DNA from: Dolichospermum sp. DET69
GTDB taxonomy: Bacteria > Cyanobacteriota > Cyanobacteriia > Cyanobacteriales > Nostocaceae
Assembly (NCBI GenBank): GCA_017355425.1
Contig: CP070233.1
Coordinates: forward strand, 1,398,501 to 1,462,500
Direction of reading: 5' to 3'
DNA length: 64,000 nucleotides
Part shown: in pieces, positions 16,984 through 27,673 of the stretch
How positions within the stretch are numbered: the stretch's first letter is position 1
How the letters are laid out: every line of letters begins with the position of its first letter
Made by a program: the position numbers and the translations under genes
Notes under the pieces: model-generated
Seen by the model: the letters and a program-made list of their open reading frames with translations, nothing else
Told to the model about the DNA's origin: nothing
Databases searched by the model: none

Positions 16984-17985
16984 CTAATGACTACCAATTA
17001 CCTCACCCACCGTTAACCGAGTCCCATTAACAAAATCCCATCCTGACTGGGGACGTTTACCAGTTAGCTGCACTTCTAGCAATAGCAATAAACCTTTCCC
17101 TGTTTGGACAATTGCTCCTAGTCCTTTAGTAATACTCACCACTTCTCCTGATTTACCTGATATGATTGATAGGTTAGGTGTTTTGTATATTTTTTCTTGT
17201 AACGGCTCTGGTAATTCCTGAATATACGCAGCATCTATGGGGACAGTAGCAGTAATCTTTAATGGTTGGTTGCGAAAGGTAGCAATACAGTTAGGATAAA
17301 ATCCGCGAATTTGATTGTGTAATTGAATAGCACTTTGTCCCCAGTCTAAATTGTAGTCTGGCTTTTGAATCAAAGATGCGTAAGTGGCTGCTGTATGATC
17401 TTGGGGAATGGGTTGGATTTCCTGACGTTCTAGTTTGTACAGAGTTTCTATGAGTAAATCCGCACCAGTGAGAGCCAACTTTTCGGCTAAAATCTGAGCA
17501 TTATCTAGTAATTGAATCGGTGTAGTCGCTTTTAAGAGTATATCCCCTGTATCCATGGCTTTATCCATGAGCATAGTTGTGATCCCGGTTTCTTTTTCCC
17601 CATTATGTATACTCCACTGAATTGGCGCAGCCCCTCGATACTGAGGTAAAATAGAACCATGTACGTTAATACAACCCAGCTTTGGCATATCTAATATCTT
17701 CTTAGACAAAATTTGTCCATAAGCAATAACTACAAATACATCTGCTTCTATCTGCTTGAGTTGTGTTAAGATTTCAACATCTTTTTTGACTCTTTCAGGT
17801 TGCCAGACTGGGATATGATGGTTTGTCGCCAAGGCTTTGACTGGTGAAGGTGTCAGTTTATTCCCACGTTCTCGGCGTTTATCCGGTTGAGTAACTACGG
17901 CAATTACCTGAAAATCCTTATTCTCCAAGAGTTTTTCTAACGTAGGAACTGCAAAGTCAGGAGTGCCAAAAAATACTATCTTCAT
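16984..17985 (-). CDS. fmt: Methionyl-tRNA formyltransferase
   Basis: Formylates Met-tRNAi with 10-formyl-tetrahydrofolate for initiation. The 333-aa protein opens [20 protein letters not shown] and shows the formyltransferase motif with N, H and D residues ([37 protein letters not shown]) followed by the C-terminal OB-like domain. Length is normal. It stands alone between short intergenic stretches. Confidence 0.97.
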   Translation of the reverse strand: MKIVFFGTPDFAVPTLEKLLENKDFQVIAVVTQPDKRRERGNKLTPSPVKALATNHHIPVWQPERVKKDVEILTQLKQIEADVFVVIAYGQILSKKILDMPKLGCINVHGSILPQYRGAAPIQWSIHNGEKETGITTMLMDKAMDTGDILLKATTPIQLLDNAQILAEKLALTGADLLIETLYKLERQEIQPIPQDHTAATYASLIQKPDYNLDWGQSAIQLHNQIRGFYPNCIATFRNQPLKITATVPIDAAYIQELPEPLQEKIYKTPNLSIISGKSGEVVSITKGLGAIVQTGKGLLLLLEVQLTGKRPQSGWDFVNGTRLTVGEVIGSH

Positions 17986-18964
17986 TAGTTATTACTTGTC
18001 AATTACGAGTTATGAGTCATCAATCAATAGTAAGTGTGTTCCTCATTACTGACAACGGCAACATCTGAAATATTCCGAGGATAATGTTGAGGATTTTTTG
18101 ATCATCGGCAATGAATTTTCACAGTTTGATGGTATAGTGTTAAATATTGGTTAAGCAGAAACAGTCTCGATAAACTATAATACCTTGGGTAATTAGTTCA
18201 GCGATGCTTTGGGATCGCAAACCTACCTCCATTTGCATCTACTATTGACAGGTTTTGTATGTCTAGCTGTGTTTTACAGTTGTCCAATTCTTTACTAAAT
18301 CAAAATTATTCGATAATTGCCCCAGTTTAAAATAAATTGCCTTTGCTTAATCGCAGCATTTACGAGGGTAATTTGCAGTTTATGGGTTTGGGTGTATGTA
18401 TTTAATGTTTTTGTTTATTGTGCATCAGTTAATCTAAAGTTTCTAGTAATATTAGGAATCCTATTTGGTTTTTGAAATATAGATACGTGGCCATTGCCCA
18501 CCCTACACTGCTTATCTGTTTTTTAGGAATCATTTAGGATGGCTATAGATAAGTTTTAGTTAGGTAAAGGGTGTGCTGTTATATCTATTATAACAGCTAC
18601 TGTTTTAAACAGCATTTCTATACTTTGGCTAATAGCTTCGGTCACTTATAAACTTAGTCATGATTGTTATAAACATATCTATATTCCACTTAAATTGGAT
18701 ATGGCTGTGACTTAAACTATCAATAATGACGGTATTTATTAACAGATGTAATTTACTGTTCACTTTAAGCCCGTCGTGATTGTATATTATGTAAAGATTA
18801 TCAGGGGTAAATGGTGACACTAAAGTTTTTGTAAAGCAATGCAACATTTGCATAAATTATTTCGTAAAAGCTTTTGGTTTGTTGATATACATATAGTCAT
18901 AGCTTTTTCCATTCCTGTATAGATACTGCCCGCACTTAGCAACTGCCCTATAGAGAGTCTCATC
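17986..18964. other. Long non-coding stretch, nothing assigned
   Basis: Nearly 1 kb upstream of the gene at 18965. The frames found here on the minus strand lack family resemblance and are treated as chance. It is AT-rich with small inverted repeats (such as TATTATAACAGC near 18590). No tRNA or known RNA was recognised. Confidence 0.4.
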
Positions 18965-20215
18965 ATGCTTAAACCCCTTTTGGTGTCAGGATGGTTCCGT
19001 GTTAAACCACTTCTTAAGTACATTGCCATTGTTATTGTCATTTCACCTTTCGCAGGGATGTCTCTTCATGCTACTTTAGCGAAACAATCAAAAGTAGCAA
19101 ATATTAGTGCAGGAAATGGCAAATCTCAGGAAAAACTGGCAGAAGGTGCTGCTCCTAGGCAGTTAAATTTCCAATTTGCTCAAGTTAACTCTCAAACAGG
19201 AAAAATATCTGTTGGGGAAGGAATACATTCATTACCAAAAGATATAGTTATTTCAGGGGCAGAAAGAGCAAATTCTCAAGTGGGGAATAATGTTGTCAGC
19301 GAAACTGTACCATCAGTTGATGTTGCACAATTTCTCGCACAAACATCTGTTAATCAAGTTAATCCCAGCCAAAAACTAGAAGACGCGAAAGTACAAGCTG
19401 ATTTAAATTCTTCAGTAAGTGGGAATTCCGAATCTAAAGAATTGGCAACATCAACAGTTACTCCCAGAAATGGAGAAATACCTGTAAGTGAACAGCCAAA
19501 TGAGTCAGAGATGGTACAAACTGATCCTATAGGTAGTCCCCATCCTATCCCTTGGCAATGGATTATGGCTACTCAGGAAGCGGTTGGTGGTAAAGGTGGT
19601 TCTGGTGTCCGCTACTACCGGAGTATTCCTGTAATTTCTCCTGATGGCAAATATGCGATTTATAGCCGGGTGCAAATGGAAGTAAAACCCGAAATGCACA
19701 ATAGCCGAGTTAATAGCGTGTTGTTTGTGGAAGATAGACAAACTAAGCAGTTACGGGTGATGACATCAACCAGTGTGGTGATTGATCCCCTATTAAATAG
19801 GCAGGCAAATTTACCAGTAAACCCAGATAGTGATGGTAAAATTGGGGTATTAGTGCCTGTGAGTTGGTCTGAAAAAGGCGATCGCTTTCTCGCCCGTAAA
19901 TTTGTAGCTATTTTCAATACAGCAGATGCGACAGATCAGGCTGTAATTTGGAATCGTCAACAGAATCATCTCAAGGTAGTTAATCCTGTGCAATCACAAG
20001 ATGATCACGAAAAAATAGCCATTTTGTTAGGTTGGAGTAAAAAGCAGCCTAATAGTGTATTATTCCGTGCTGGTGAACTAGGTGAGGAAAATTGGCCTTT
20101 GTTACAAGTGGCTAATGATGGTAAAACTGTAGATATCTCAGCAGAAGGGGATCAGCCTGTAACTTTTGGTGAAAGAGGTAGCATTTGGGCAGATCCACAA
20201 GTTGCTTCTCGATAA
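18965..20215 (+). CDS. Conserved cyanobacterial protein with N-terminal membrane/signal segment
   Basis: A 416-aa protein. Residues 17-36 (LKYIAIVIVISPFAGMSLHA) form one hydrophobic segment that could be a signal peptide or anchor. A low-complexity polar region follows (about 40-180). The C-terminal half (from about 195) looks globular and beta-rich, with repeated strand-like pieces such as SPDGKYAIYSRVQME and VSWSEKGDRFLARKFVAIFN, reminiscent of periplasmic WD40-like propeller blades. It is predicted to be exported. A palindromic repeat follows the stop. Function not known. Confidence 0.75.
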   Translation: MLKPLLVSGWFRVKPLLKYIAIVIVISPFAGMSLHATLAKQSKVANISAGNGKSQEKLAEGAAPRQLNFQFAQVNSQTGKISVGEGIHSLPKDIVISGAERANSQVGNNVVSETVPSVDVAQFLAQTSVNQVNPSQKLEDAKVQADLNSSVSGNSESKELATSTVTPRNGEIPVSEQPNESEMVQTDPIGSPHPIPWQWIMATQEAVGGKGGSGVRYYRSIPVISPDGKYAIYSRVQMEVKPEMHNSRVNSVLFVEDRQTKQLRVMTSTSVVIDPLLNRQANLPVNPDSDGKIGVLVPVSWSEKGDRFLARKFVAIFNTADATDQAVIWNRQQNHLKVVNPVQSQDDHEKIAILLGWSKKQPNSVLFRAGELGEENWPLLQVANDGKTVDISAEGDQPVTFGERGSIWADPQVASR

Positions 20216-20219
20216 TTAA

Positions 20220-20306
20220 TGAGACATCTCCAGAAAAAAATGTAGAGACGTTCCATGGAACGTCTCTACAAAGGTTCTAGGAAATGTATATTTAATTTTC
20301 AGCAAG
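20220..20306. repeat. MITE-like dispersed repeat, copy 1 (downstream of gdhA)
   Basis: Begins TGAGACATCTCCAG and contains a perfect 13-bp inverted repeat, GTAGAGACGTTCC (20242-20254) with its complement at 20257-20269. A near-identical copy in the same orientation lies at 22027-22113, so the two bracket gdhA. The hairpin may end transcription of the convergent genes. Confidence 0.8.
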
Positions 20307-20312
20307 CCCTAT

Positions 20313-21602
20313 CTAAGGATACAAACCCCGATCATTCAATGCTTGGGCAACTCTACCTACACCTAAAGTATAAGCAGCCAAGCGCAGATTTACTCCCCGT
20401 GCTTGTGACTCATGAATCACCTTGCGGTAAGCCTGAACCATCAAATGTTCCATTTCCCGGTTGACTCGTTCCTCATCCCAGAACAGGTAAGAAAGACCTT
20501 GTACCCATTCTAAATAACTGACCACCACACCCCCAGCATTGGCTAAAATATCTGGTAAAACAGTCACACCCTCTGCTTCTAGCACTTGGTTAGCTTCTAA
20601 TGTCACCGGACCATTAGCAGCTTCCGCGACAAATCGGGCTTTGATTTGATGGACATTTTCTTCGGTAATTTGGTTTTCCAAAGCGGCGGGGATCAAGACA
20701 TCACAAGGTAAAGTTAGTAAATCTGCATTACTAATGGCTGTCCCTTGGGGGAAACCTACTACACTGCGGTGGTTTGCAGCAGCATAAGCTTTGACAGCGG
20801 GAATATCAAGACCATCTTCAGCAAATACACCACCTGCACCAGTGGAAACAGCAATAATTTTTGCTCCTTCTTGGTGTAGTAATTCCGCCGCAGCCCCGCC
20901 CACATTACCGAAACCTTGAATGGCTACCTTAACTCCTACAAGGGATTTACCGTGATCTGCCAGTGCTTCACGGACAATAATCATCACACCGCGTCCAGTC
21001 GCCATTTCTCGTCCTAGAGAACCACCAATAGATAAAGGTTTGCCTGTTACCACACCAGGTACAGAATGACCAACATTGACAGAGTAGGTATCCATCATCC
21101 ACGCCATTTCCCGAGATGAAGTCCCCATATCTGGAGCAGGTATATCTACTGCTGGCCCAATGTCTTTAATTAATTCACTAATATAACGACGGCTAATCCG
21201 TTCTAATTCCCCTACGCTGAATTGTTTGGGGTCTATGGGAATTCCCCCTTTGCCACCACCATAGGGAATACCTAACAATGCACATTTCCAGGTCATCAGC
21301 ATGGCTAGGGCTGATACCTCCCGCAGTGTCACTGCTGGATGGAAGCGAATACCACCTTTATAGGGGCCTAAAATATCGGAATGTTGGACGCGATGTCCTG
21401 GGAAAACTCGCACTTCCCCATTATCCATTTTGATAGGAATGGAAACTGTGACAACTTTCCGAGGATGACTTAGTATTTCTACTATACCTTGATCTAGTTT
21501 TAATTCTTTGGCAGCCCATTCTAAATAGCTACAGGCTTGATCATACGGGCAAATATAGGCTGAAGATTGAGTTTCCATAAGCGGGAGAGATGTTGTAACC
21601 AT
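20313..21602 (-). CDS. gdhA: Glutamate dehydrogenase (Glu/Leu/Phe/Val dehydrogenase family)
   Basis: Reversibly converts 2-oxoglutarate and ammonia to glutamate. The 429-aa protein has the substrate-binding block with catalytic lysines (GPYKGGIRFHPAVTLREVSA and PYGGGKGGI), DMGTSSREMAWMMDTYS, and the Rossmann-fold motif VAIQGFGNVGGAAAELL. Length fits the hexameric class of about 420-430 aa. Coenzyme preference is not assigned. It is monocistronic and bracketed by two copies of an 87-bp repeat. Confidence 0.93.
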   Translation of the reverse strand: MVTTSLPLMETQSSAYICPYDQACSYLEWAAKELKLDQGIVEILSHPRKVVTVSIPIKMDNGEVRVFPGHRVQHSDILGPYKGGIRFHPAVTLREVSALAMLMTWKCALLGIPYGGGKGGIPIDPKQFSVGELERISRRYISELIKDIGPAVDIPAPDMGTSSREMAWMMDTYSVNVGHSVPGVVTGKPLSIGGSLGREMATGRGVMIIVREALADHGKSLVGVKVAIQGFGNVGGAAAELLHQEGAKIIAVSTGAGGVFAEDGLDIPAVKAYAAANHRSVVGFPQGTAISNADLLTLPCDVLIPAALENQITEENVHQIKARFVAEAANGPVTLEANQVLEAEGVTVLPDILANAGGVVVSYLEWVQGLSYLFWDEERVNREMEHLMVQAYRKVIHESQARGVNLRLAAYTLGVGRVAQALNDRGLYP

Positions 21603-22026
21603 AATCCTTACTCCTCATCACAGTATCTTCGTAAACCGGATTGATATTGTTAGCTTACCCTCCTTTTTGGGAAAGATATCAATTTTGTAGTTTTCGTTAC
21701 AATTTTATTTTTATGAATGTGATAGGAAATTATGCTGGTATGTATTTAAAATCTCTACAATAGTTATAGTATGCAAATCCACACTATTACAGATGCTTGT
21801 ATAGCAGTATGCACTTAGATTAAATACAGTTATTAAATTACGAACCCTGTATGGGTGGGGTTTCCCCGCCCTCGATTGTATTTCATCCGACTGAGAACCG
21901 CTATAATAGGGTGGTAATGTTTTTAATAAAGTACAAAAATGAAAACGGTTAATAGGATATATTTAAAACATATTCAACATTTTTATCAGCAGTGTTGGGT
22001 TGCGTTATCGCTTAACCCAACCTACA
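21603..22026. other. Intergenic region upstream of gdhA with a dispersed palindrome
   Basis: Holds the gdhA promoter region and a GC-rich hairpin (GTGGGGTTTCCCCGCCCTCG, 21856-21875) followed by a tail ending ACCGCTATAATAG. Related hairpin-plus-tail units occur near 41718, 55880 and 58626. No gene is seen. Confidence 0.5.
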
Positions 22027-22113
22027 TGAGACATCTCCAGAAAAGAATGTAGAGACGTTCCAGGTCACGTCTCTACAAAGGTTATAGGAAACGCACATTT
22101 AATTTTCACAAGA
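22027..22113. repeat. MITE-like dispersed repeat, copy 2 (upstream of gdhA)
   Basis: Same orientation and about 90% identity to 20220-20306. Its central palindrome is imperfect (CCAGGTCACG in place of CCATGGAACG). It ends just before the stop codon of the carotenoid oxygenase gene. Confidence 0.8.
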
Positions 22114-22123
22114 TGTCTATTAA

Positions 22124-23572
22124 TTAATTGAATGTTTCTGGTGTAAAGCTCCCATGTAAACCATAAGGAATATGATGTTTAAGATGTAGTTTTGCAATTG
22201 CACCTTTTTCAATATTTTCAGCATCTAAAATTACGACATCTGAACGATGATATTCTGCATCATAAACTAAAGCTATTACCCAGCCATTATCTTCTTGTTG
22301 AGAATTTGCGCGAGGAACAAAAATTGGTTCACCGATAAAACCTTGTGGTGCTGCACTCCATAGTTGTCTGTTTTGTGATTCTAAATCAACTTTGAGAATT
22401 GTTTGTAAGGGTGCATTACCCGTTGCGTGATCAGCCGCAGCAACGTATAGATAACGATATGATTTACCGACATTATTCGGGTGAATAGTCGGAAATTCAC
22501 AAGCTCGATGATCTATTAACTGATTTTGGACTTGATTTGTTTCTAAATTAAGATGAAACCGCCAAAGTTGTCCGGGAGAATTAGCATCAAAGTCAGTTTC
22601 TCGATAATCGGTATTTGGCTCAACTTCTGTTAATGATTTATAGCAAATTGAATCAATGATGATTTCATTTTCAACCTCAAAAGCATTAACATGATGAAAA
22701 ATAAAACCTGCTTCGGTTTCTAAAACTTGAACTTTTTCATTTACGCTTTTTGCTATGCGAGGAATAATGATGATTTTTGTAGGTTGATCTTTTTGAAATT
22801 TAATACATTGACCTGCGCTGGATATTCCTAAGGCAAAAGGTATGGGATTAAAATTAACAGGATTTTGAAAGAAGATACAGTAATTTTCTGTAATCACAAA
22901 ATCATGAATGAAGCAAAAACCAGGAATGCTATGATTTTGTTTTTTAATAATTTCCCCATTTGTGTTCAATTCAAATATGGTAATTGTCGTTGATAGTCCT
23001 GGTTTAATAGCAAAGTTAACTAATGTGCCATTGGGATCAATTCGAGGATGAGCGCTAAAGGCTTCTCCTTTAGATAAAACACCATTGAAATATTCATTTC
23101 CTAATGTTTCTAAAGTCTGGGGATTAAGTACATAAGGTTCTGCTGCTTCCCATAATGCTAGGAGTTTTTTACCCCAATAAATAACATTTGTATTAGCAAT
23201 ATGTTTAATTTTGAAATCAAAAATATTAGCTAACCAACCACCTGGTTTTTGAGTTCCAAAAACACCACGATAAAGGATTTTACCTGCTTTCTTTTCTGCT
23301 AAATAACCTTCCGTCTGTACAAACCGGTTACGAAAATGGGCGCGGCCATTGGTAAATGTAATCCGGCTAATCATCCCGTCACCATCAAAAGGATGATGAA
23401 ATCTTTGCTTATTTATATCTAATAAACCGGGACCATTTCTAAATAATGTTCCTGCTAATTCTAGGGGAATTTCTCCTTCTATATCATCAATCCAATAATC
23501 AAATTCTTGAGTAAGGGATTCATATCCCCCTTGCCAATCTTTAAGGGTATAAGACTTTTCTAATATTTGCAT
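22124..23572 (-). CDS. Carotenoid cleavage oxygenase family protein
   Basis: An iron(II)-dependent dioxygenase expected to cleave carotenoids or apocarotenoids to retinal or related products. The 482-aa protein has the family's iron-ligand histidine contexts in order: FSAHPRIDPNG, FCFIHDFVITENY, FIFHHVNAFEVEN and the C-terminal LHGSFTPETF. The N-terminus has GTLFRNGPGLLDI and HHPFDGDGMISRI blocks typical of RPE65/NCED-type enzymes. Substrate specificity cannot be told. It lies 96 bp upstream in map order of a BT1-family transporter on the same strand. Confidence 0.92.
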   Translation of the reverse strand: MQILEKSYTLKDWQGGYESLTQEFDYWIDDIEGEIPLELAGTLFRNGPGLLDINKQRFHHPFDGDGMISRITFTNGRAHFRNRFVQTEGYLAEKKAGKILYRGVFGTQKPGGWLANIFDFKIKHIANTNVIYWGKKLLALWEAAEPYVLNPQTLETLGNEYFNGVLSKGEAFSAHPRIDPNGTLVNFAIKPGLSTTITIFELNTNGEIIKKQNHSIPGFCFIHDFVITENYCIFFQNPVNFNPIPFALGISSAGQCIKFQKDQPTKIIIIPRIAKSVNEKVQVLETEAGFIFHHVNAFEVENEIIIDSICYKSLTEVEPNTDYRETDFDANSPGQLWRFHLNLETNQVQNQLIDHRACEFPTIHPNNVGKSYRYLYVAAADHATGNAPLQTILKVDLESQNRQLWSAAPQGFIGEPIFVPRANSQQEDNGWVIALVYDAEYHRSDVVILDAENIEKGAIAKLHLKHHIPYGLHGSFTPETFN

Positions 23573-23668
23573 TTTTTGGGATTATCAAGGAATATATCAC
23601 ACAGATACCCGACTTATTTAAGAAGTTTGGTATCTAATATAATTTTAACATATATAATATATTATTTA

Positions 23669-25000
23669 TCAACTAACTACATTATTATCAATATCAACTT
23701 GAGCATCTGGTAGCCATTTAATGAATAGAATGGGGATCAGAGAGGTACAGTTGGTAATAATGATTAATAACCACAATGAATCAAATTGATATTCTGTGAT
23801 TCCTAACCATTTCATCATCAAAGATCCTATCCAGTAGGAAACTGTTCCTCCGAAATTCATGACAGACATCAATACAGCAAAGAATGTGGCTTCTATACCG
23901 GGAGGACAAAGCCTTGTTGATAATACCAGTACGGGCATAAATACAACTTTCCCAATCACAGTCAGAATCAAACTATCACCTAAACTAAACCAATGATCAT
24001 CTATTCCTAAAAGTCTGTTGGTGTGAGTTACTAGTAATAAGGTTGTCATTCCTAAAGCTGTGGATACAAAAATACCCCAACTAAATATAATTCTAAAAGG
24101 AACTGTTTTAAAATAACGCTGAAAAGCCCACACTCCAAGCAAGGAAGCAAAACTTGTCACTAACCGAACTCGCCCTAAAAATTCTGGTTGAAAGTGCAGT
24201 TCATTGGTTGTAAAATAGAAAAATGCTGAATCAGCATTTGGTGTAGCTTGCCAAATAAATATAAATAATGTTGGTAACCAAATTACTTTTTGAGTAATTG
24301 CTTGGCGGATTTGCAATAATTGATTTTTTATGTTATTACTTTTTTTAGCATCTTTATCAATAGGTTGTTCGGCAATGAACCAAGCTACAGATGAGACAAT
24401 TAGCGGAAATGATGCTGTTATTAAAAATACTGTACGAGTGGTAAAATATTCTAAAAGTAAGCCGCTAAAATAAGCTGTACACAATGCACCAACGGCTGAA
24501 CTACCCCAGCAAAGAGATTGTAAAGAACCTATTTTAGCTTCTGATTCGCTTCTGGCTCTTTCAACTACAATAGAATCAACTATCACATCACTAATAGCAA
24601 GAGATAGAAAAGTAAGGATAATCATAATTGTGGCTGTTGAGCTATTATTAACGACTGTTCCTAAACATACCCAAGCTGCACAGCCGATAATTCCAGATAG
24701 AACTATATAAGGTTTTCTATGGTAGCCAAATAAGGGTAAACTATCAGAGATAAAACCATATAATGGCTTAATCATCCAAGGTATTGTGCCAATACCGATA
24801 ATTGCTGACATTTGTACTGGACTTAATAGTAATTCATCTTTGAGAAAGAAGCTAACGGCTAAACGCGATAATGTTAATATACCTTGGACAAAATAGATAG
24901 TAATAATTACTATTAATTCAGCACTAGGCTCATTACCTAAAAGAATTTTCTGTGTTAGGAAATCTTTAATTTTGGATGAACTAGAGAGGTCATTTAGCAT
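23669..25000 (-). CDS. Folate/biopterin transporter family (BT1) MFS protein
   Basis: A 443-aa integral membrane protein with about 12 hydrophobic segments. The BT1 signature is visible in FVQGILTLSRLAVSFFLKDE, then PVQMSAIIGIGTIPWMIKPL, YGFISDSLPLFGYHRKPYIV and DVIVDSIVVERARSES. Cyanobacterial members move folates in characterised cases, but the substrate here is not assigned. It is directly upstream of, and probably cotranscribed with, the carotenoid oxygenase gene. Confidence 0.9.
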   Translation of the reverse strand: MLNDLSSSSKIKDFLTQKILLGNEPSAELIVIITIYFVQGILTLSRLAVSFFLKDELLLSPVQMSAIIGIGTIPWMIKPLYGFISDSLPLFGYHRKPYIVLSGIIGCAAWVCLGTVVNNSSTATIMIILTFLSLAISDVIVDSIVVERARSESEAKIGSLQSLCWGSSAVGALCTAYFSGLLLEYFTTRTVFLITASFPLIVSSVAWFIAEQPIDKDAKKSNNIKNQLLQIRQAITQKVIWLPTLFIFIWQATPNADSAFFYFTTNELHFQPEFLGRVRLVTSFASLLGVWAFQRYFKTVPFRIIFSWGIFVSTALGMTTLLLVTHTNRLLGIDDHWFSLGDSLILTVIGKVVFMPVLVLSTRLCPPGIEATFFAVLMSVMNFGGTVSYWIGSLMMKWLGITEYQFDSLWLLIIITNCTSLIPILFIKWLPDAQVDIDNNVVS

Positions 25001-25427
25001 TTAGATGAAGATTTTTGAATTTTCATGTACTTTTATATCATAGTTGATTACCCATCATTTTGAAACAACTGTCCATAAAATCCCCAAATTCTTGAAGAAG
25101 TCGGGGATATTAGTTTCAGAAATAGGGTTGAGGTTGAGGTGAATTAGCAGCACGTCCTAACTGAAAATTACTGTACTTATACATTAATATTACTAATTTT
25201 GAAAAATCTTGAGCAATGATTATTGATGCAGATTGATAGCCTACTAATAGTACCAGGACGGGCAGGATGCCCATCCCACAATATTGGATAATTTATTTTT
25301 TCGAGTTCTCTAGGTTAATGTACTTGTAAAGTAATATTACGAACCTTGGCAAAATATTGAGAAATTGTTCTTCAGACAAACATAGGTTTAAGGTAGAAAT
25401 TATAGAAAAAAATTGACTCAAATTAAA
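25001..25427. repeat. Divergent intergenic region with a dispersed inverted repeat
   Basis: Contains ATCCCCAAATTCTTGAAGAA followed by GTCGGGGAT (25079-25108), an imperfect hairpin whose half also occurs near 40465-40492 (TTAAGAAGTCGGGGATAT). The rest is AT-rich and holds the divergent promoters. No gene is seen. Confidence 0.5.
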
Positions 25428-25745
25428 ATGAACCAAAATAATATTCAAAACTATCGGTTTGTTTGTACCTTGACTTTTGGTGATATCTACGGTCAGATTA
25501 TCGTTTGGTTAATTACGATTACCATTAGCTTGGCATCAGCTTTAGCACTAATGGGTGCAAAAAGACCAGTATACGCTTTAGCTACTGTAGGTCTTGTTGT
25601 CCTCTTATCTCTGCCTTTTTTACTTTTTGCCTTTGTGACGACTTTATTAAACAATATTGAACTCAATGCTGTAGAGCCAAAAACACAGACAGAAACAACA
25701 CAAACTCATATTTCCCCACAAAATCCCATCCAAGCAACTAGCTAA
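25428..25745 (+). CDS. Small membrane protein, function unknown
   Basis: 105 aa from ATG 25428 (an upstream TTG at 25413 would add five residues). Two hydrophobic helices are visible: IIVWLITITISLASALALMG and YALATVGLVVLLSLPFLLFA. A polar Thr/Gln-rich tail follows. It resembles small conserved cyanobacterial inner-membrane proteins, but no family is recognised. A hairpin follows before sdhA. Confidence 0.65.
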   Translation: MNQNNIQNYRFVCTLTFGDIYGQIIVWLITITISLASALALMGAKRPVYALATVGLVVLLSLPFLLFAFVTTLLNNIELNAVEPKTQTETTQTHISPQNPIQATS

Positions 25746-25771
25746 GGGGAATTTAGCTTAACAGCAAGAAG

Positions 25772-25800
25772 CCCCACGTCTCACTCTTAGGAGCGTGGGA
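25772..25800 (+). terminator. Hairpin between the small membrane protein and the SdhA-like gene
   Basis: CCCACG (25773-25778) pairs with CGTGGG (25794-25799) with a loop between. There is no T run after it, so it may be a terminator or a remnant of an IS200/IS605-type end. Confidence 0.4.
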
Positions 25801-25856
25801 TGAATGCGCGTGAGTGAGGAATTGACGGGGAATTTTTTTATAATCGGTGGTTAACG

Positions 25857-27584
25857 ATGCTAGAACATGATGTAATTATTGTTGGTGGTGGTTTGGCTGG
25901 ATGTCGAGCGGGGCTGGAAATTGCCCGGATTGATCCTAGTTTAAAGGTAGCGGTGGTTGCCAAAACTCACCCCATTCGCTCCCATTCTGTGGCTGCTCAA
26001 GGTGGTATGGCGGCTTCTTTAAAAAATGTTGATGATCAGGATAGTTGGGAAGCACACGCTTTTGATACGGTTAAGGGTTCTGATTATTTAGCTGACCAAG
26101 ATGCAGTAGCAATTTTGACTCAAGAAGCGCCGGAGGTGGTGATTGATTTAGAACATCTGGGGGTGTTATTTTCCCGTTTACCTGATGGTCGCATTGCTCA
26201 ACGGGCTTTTGGTGGACATTCTCACAACCGCACTTGTTACGCTGCTGATAAAACTGGTCATGCAATTTTACATGAGTTGGTAAACAATCTCCGCCGTTAT
26301 GGTGTGCAGATTTACGAAGAATGGTATGTAATGCGCCTGATTTTAGAAGATGGTCAGGCTAAGGGTGTGGTGATGTTTCATCTCTTGGATGGACATATTG
26401 AGGTGTTACGGGCAAAGGCTGTAATGTTCGCCACTGGGGGCTATGGTCGGGTTTATAACAGGACTTCCAATGATTATGCTTCCACTGGTGACGGTTTGGC
26501 GATGACGGCTTTGGCTGGTTTACCTTTGCAGGATATGGAATTTGTGCAGTTTCATCCGACGGGGTTGTATCCTGTAGGAGTGCTGATTTCTGAGGCTGTG
26601 CGCGGGGAAGGGGCTTATTTAATTAATTCCGAGGGCGATCGCTTTATGGCCAATTATGCCCCCAGTCGCATGGAATTAGCCCCTCGTGATATTACCTCAA
26701 GGGCGATCGCTCTGGAAGTTCGAGCTGGTCGAGGTGTAAATAAAGATGGTAGTGCGGGTGGTCCTTGTGTTTATCTGGATTTACGTCACATGGGTAAGGA
26801 AAAAATCATGAGTCGTGTGCCTTTCTGCTGGGAAGAAGCCCATCGTCTCGTCGGTGTGGATGCGGTGACTGAACCCATGCCCGTGTGTCCTACTATTCAT
26901 TATTGTATGGGTGGTATTCCTGTGAATACTGATGGTAAAGTCCGCAATAGTAATGATGGTTTTGTGGAGGGCTTTTTTGCGGCTGGAGAAACTTCTTGTG
27001 TGTCTGTGCATGGGGCGAATCGTCTCGGTAGTAACTCGCTGTTGGAATGTGTTGTTTATGGCAAAAGAACTGGGGCGGCGATCGCTCATTATGTCCAAAA
27101 TCGTCAATTACCATCAATAGATGAAACACGATATATCAAGGAAGCCGAGCAACAAATTCAAACTTTAATAGAACAACCAGGACAATATCGAATTAATCAA
27201 ATTCGTCAATCTTTCCAAGATAATATGACTGAATATTGTGGCGTTTTCCGCACTCAAGAATTAATGAGTCAAGGATTGGAGAAAATTGCCGAATTACAAC
27301 AAAAATCTTCACAAATATATTTAGATGACAAAGGAACTAGCTGGAATACAGAATTAGTTGAAGCTTTGGAATTACAAAGTTTAATGGTAGTAGGACAAAC
27401 AATTTTAGCTTCAGCCCTGAATCGTCAAGAAAGTCGCGGCGCTCACTTTAGAGAAGATTTTTCTGGAAGGGATGATAACAAGTTCTTGAAACATACAATG
27501 GCTTATTATTCCCTAGAGGGAATTGATATTCAATATCGTCCGGTGACAATTACAATGTTTGAACCAAAGGAACGGAAGTATTAA
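25857..27584 (+). CDS. sdhA: Succinate dehydrogenase/fumarate reductase flavoprotein subunit
   Basis: Oxidises succinate to fumarate with FAD and passes electrons to the quinone pool via an iron-sulfur partner, which is not encoded nearby. The 575-aa protein has the FAD-binding [20 protein letters not shown] motif (residues 8-24), [13 protein letters not shown] with the His position used for covalent FAD, and the catalytic regions [20 protein letters not shown] and [13 protein letters not shown]. Length is normal. Separation of sdhA from sdhB is common in cyanobacteria. Confidence 0.93.
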   Translation: MLEHDVIIVGGGLAGCRAGLEIARIDPSLKVAVVAKTHPIRSHSVAAQGGMAASLKNVDDQDSWEAHAFDTVKGSDYLADQDAVAILTQEAPEVVIDLEHLGVLFSRLPDGRIAQRAFGGHSHNRTCYAADKTGHAILHELVNNLRRYGVQIYEEWYVMRLILEDGQAKGVVMFHLLDGHIEVLRAKAVMFATGGYGRVYNRTSNDYASTGDGLAMTALAGLPLQDMEFVQFHPTGLYPVGVLISEAVRGEGAYLINSEGDRFMANYAPSRMELAPRDITSRAIALEVRAGRGVNKDGSAGGPCVYLDLRHMGKEKIMSRVPFCWEEAHRLVGVDAVTEPMPVCPTIHYCMGGIPVNTDGKVRNSNDGFVEGFFAAGETSCVSVHGANRLGSNSLLECVVYGKRTGAAIAHYVQNRQLPSIDETRYIKEAEQQIQTLIEQPGQYRINQIRQSFQDNMTEYCGVFRTQELMSQGLEKIAELQQKSSQIYLDDKGTSWNTELVEALELQSLMVVGQTILASALNRQESRGAHFREDFSGRDDNKFLKHTMAYYSLEGIDIQYRPVTITMFEPKERKY

Positions 27585-27618
27585 GAGGTAATTGGTAATT
27601 AGTGGGATTCTTTCCTTA

Positions 27619-27649
27619 CCGATTACCTTCTCTTGGTTAAGGTAATCGG
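27619..27649 (+). terminator. Terminator-like hairpin after sdhA
   Basis: CCGATTACCTT (27619-27629) pairs perfectly with AAGGTAATCGG (27639-27649). It lies between sdhA and the VOC gene and is followed by an A/T-rich stretch. Confidence 0.5.
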
Positions 27650-27673
27650 ATTAAAAATTCTCAATTATTAAAT

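Noticed and set aside
18629..19041. Two minus-strand frames upstream of the gene at 18965
   Set aside because: Overlap each other and the start of a better-supported gene; no family resemblance.
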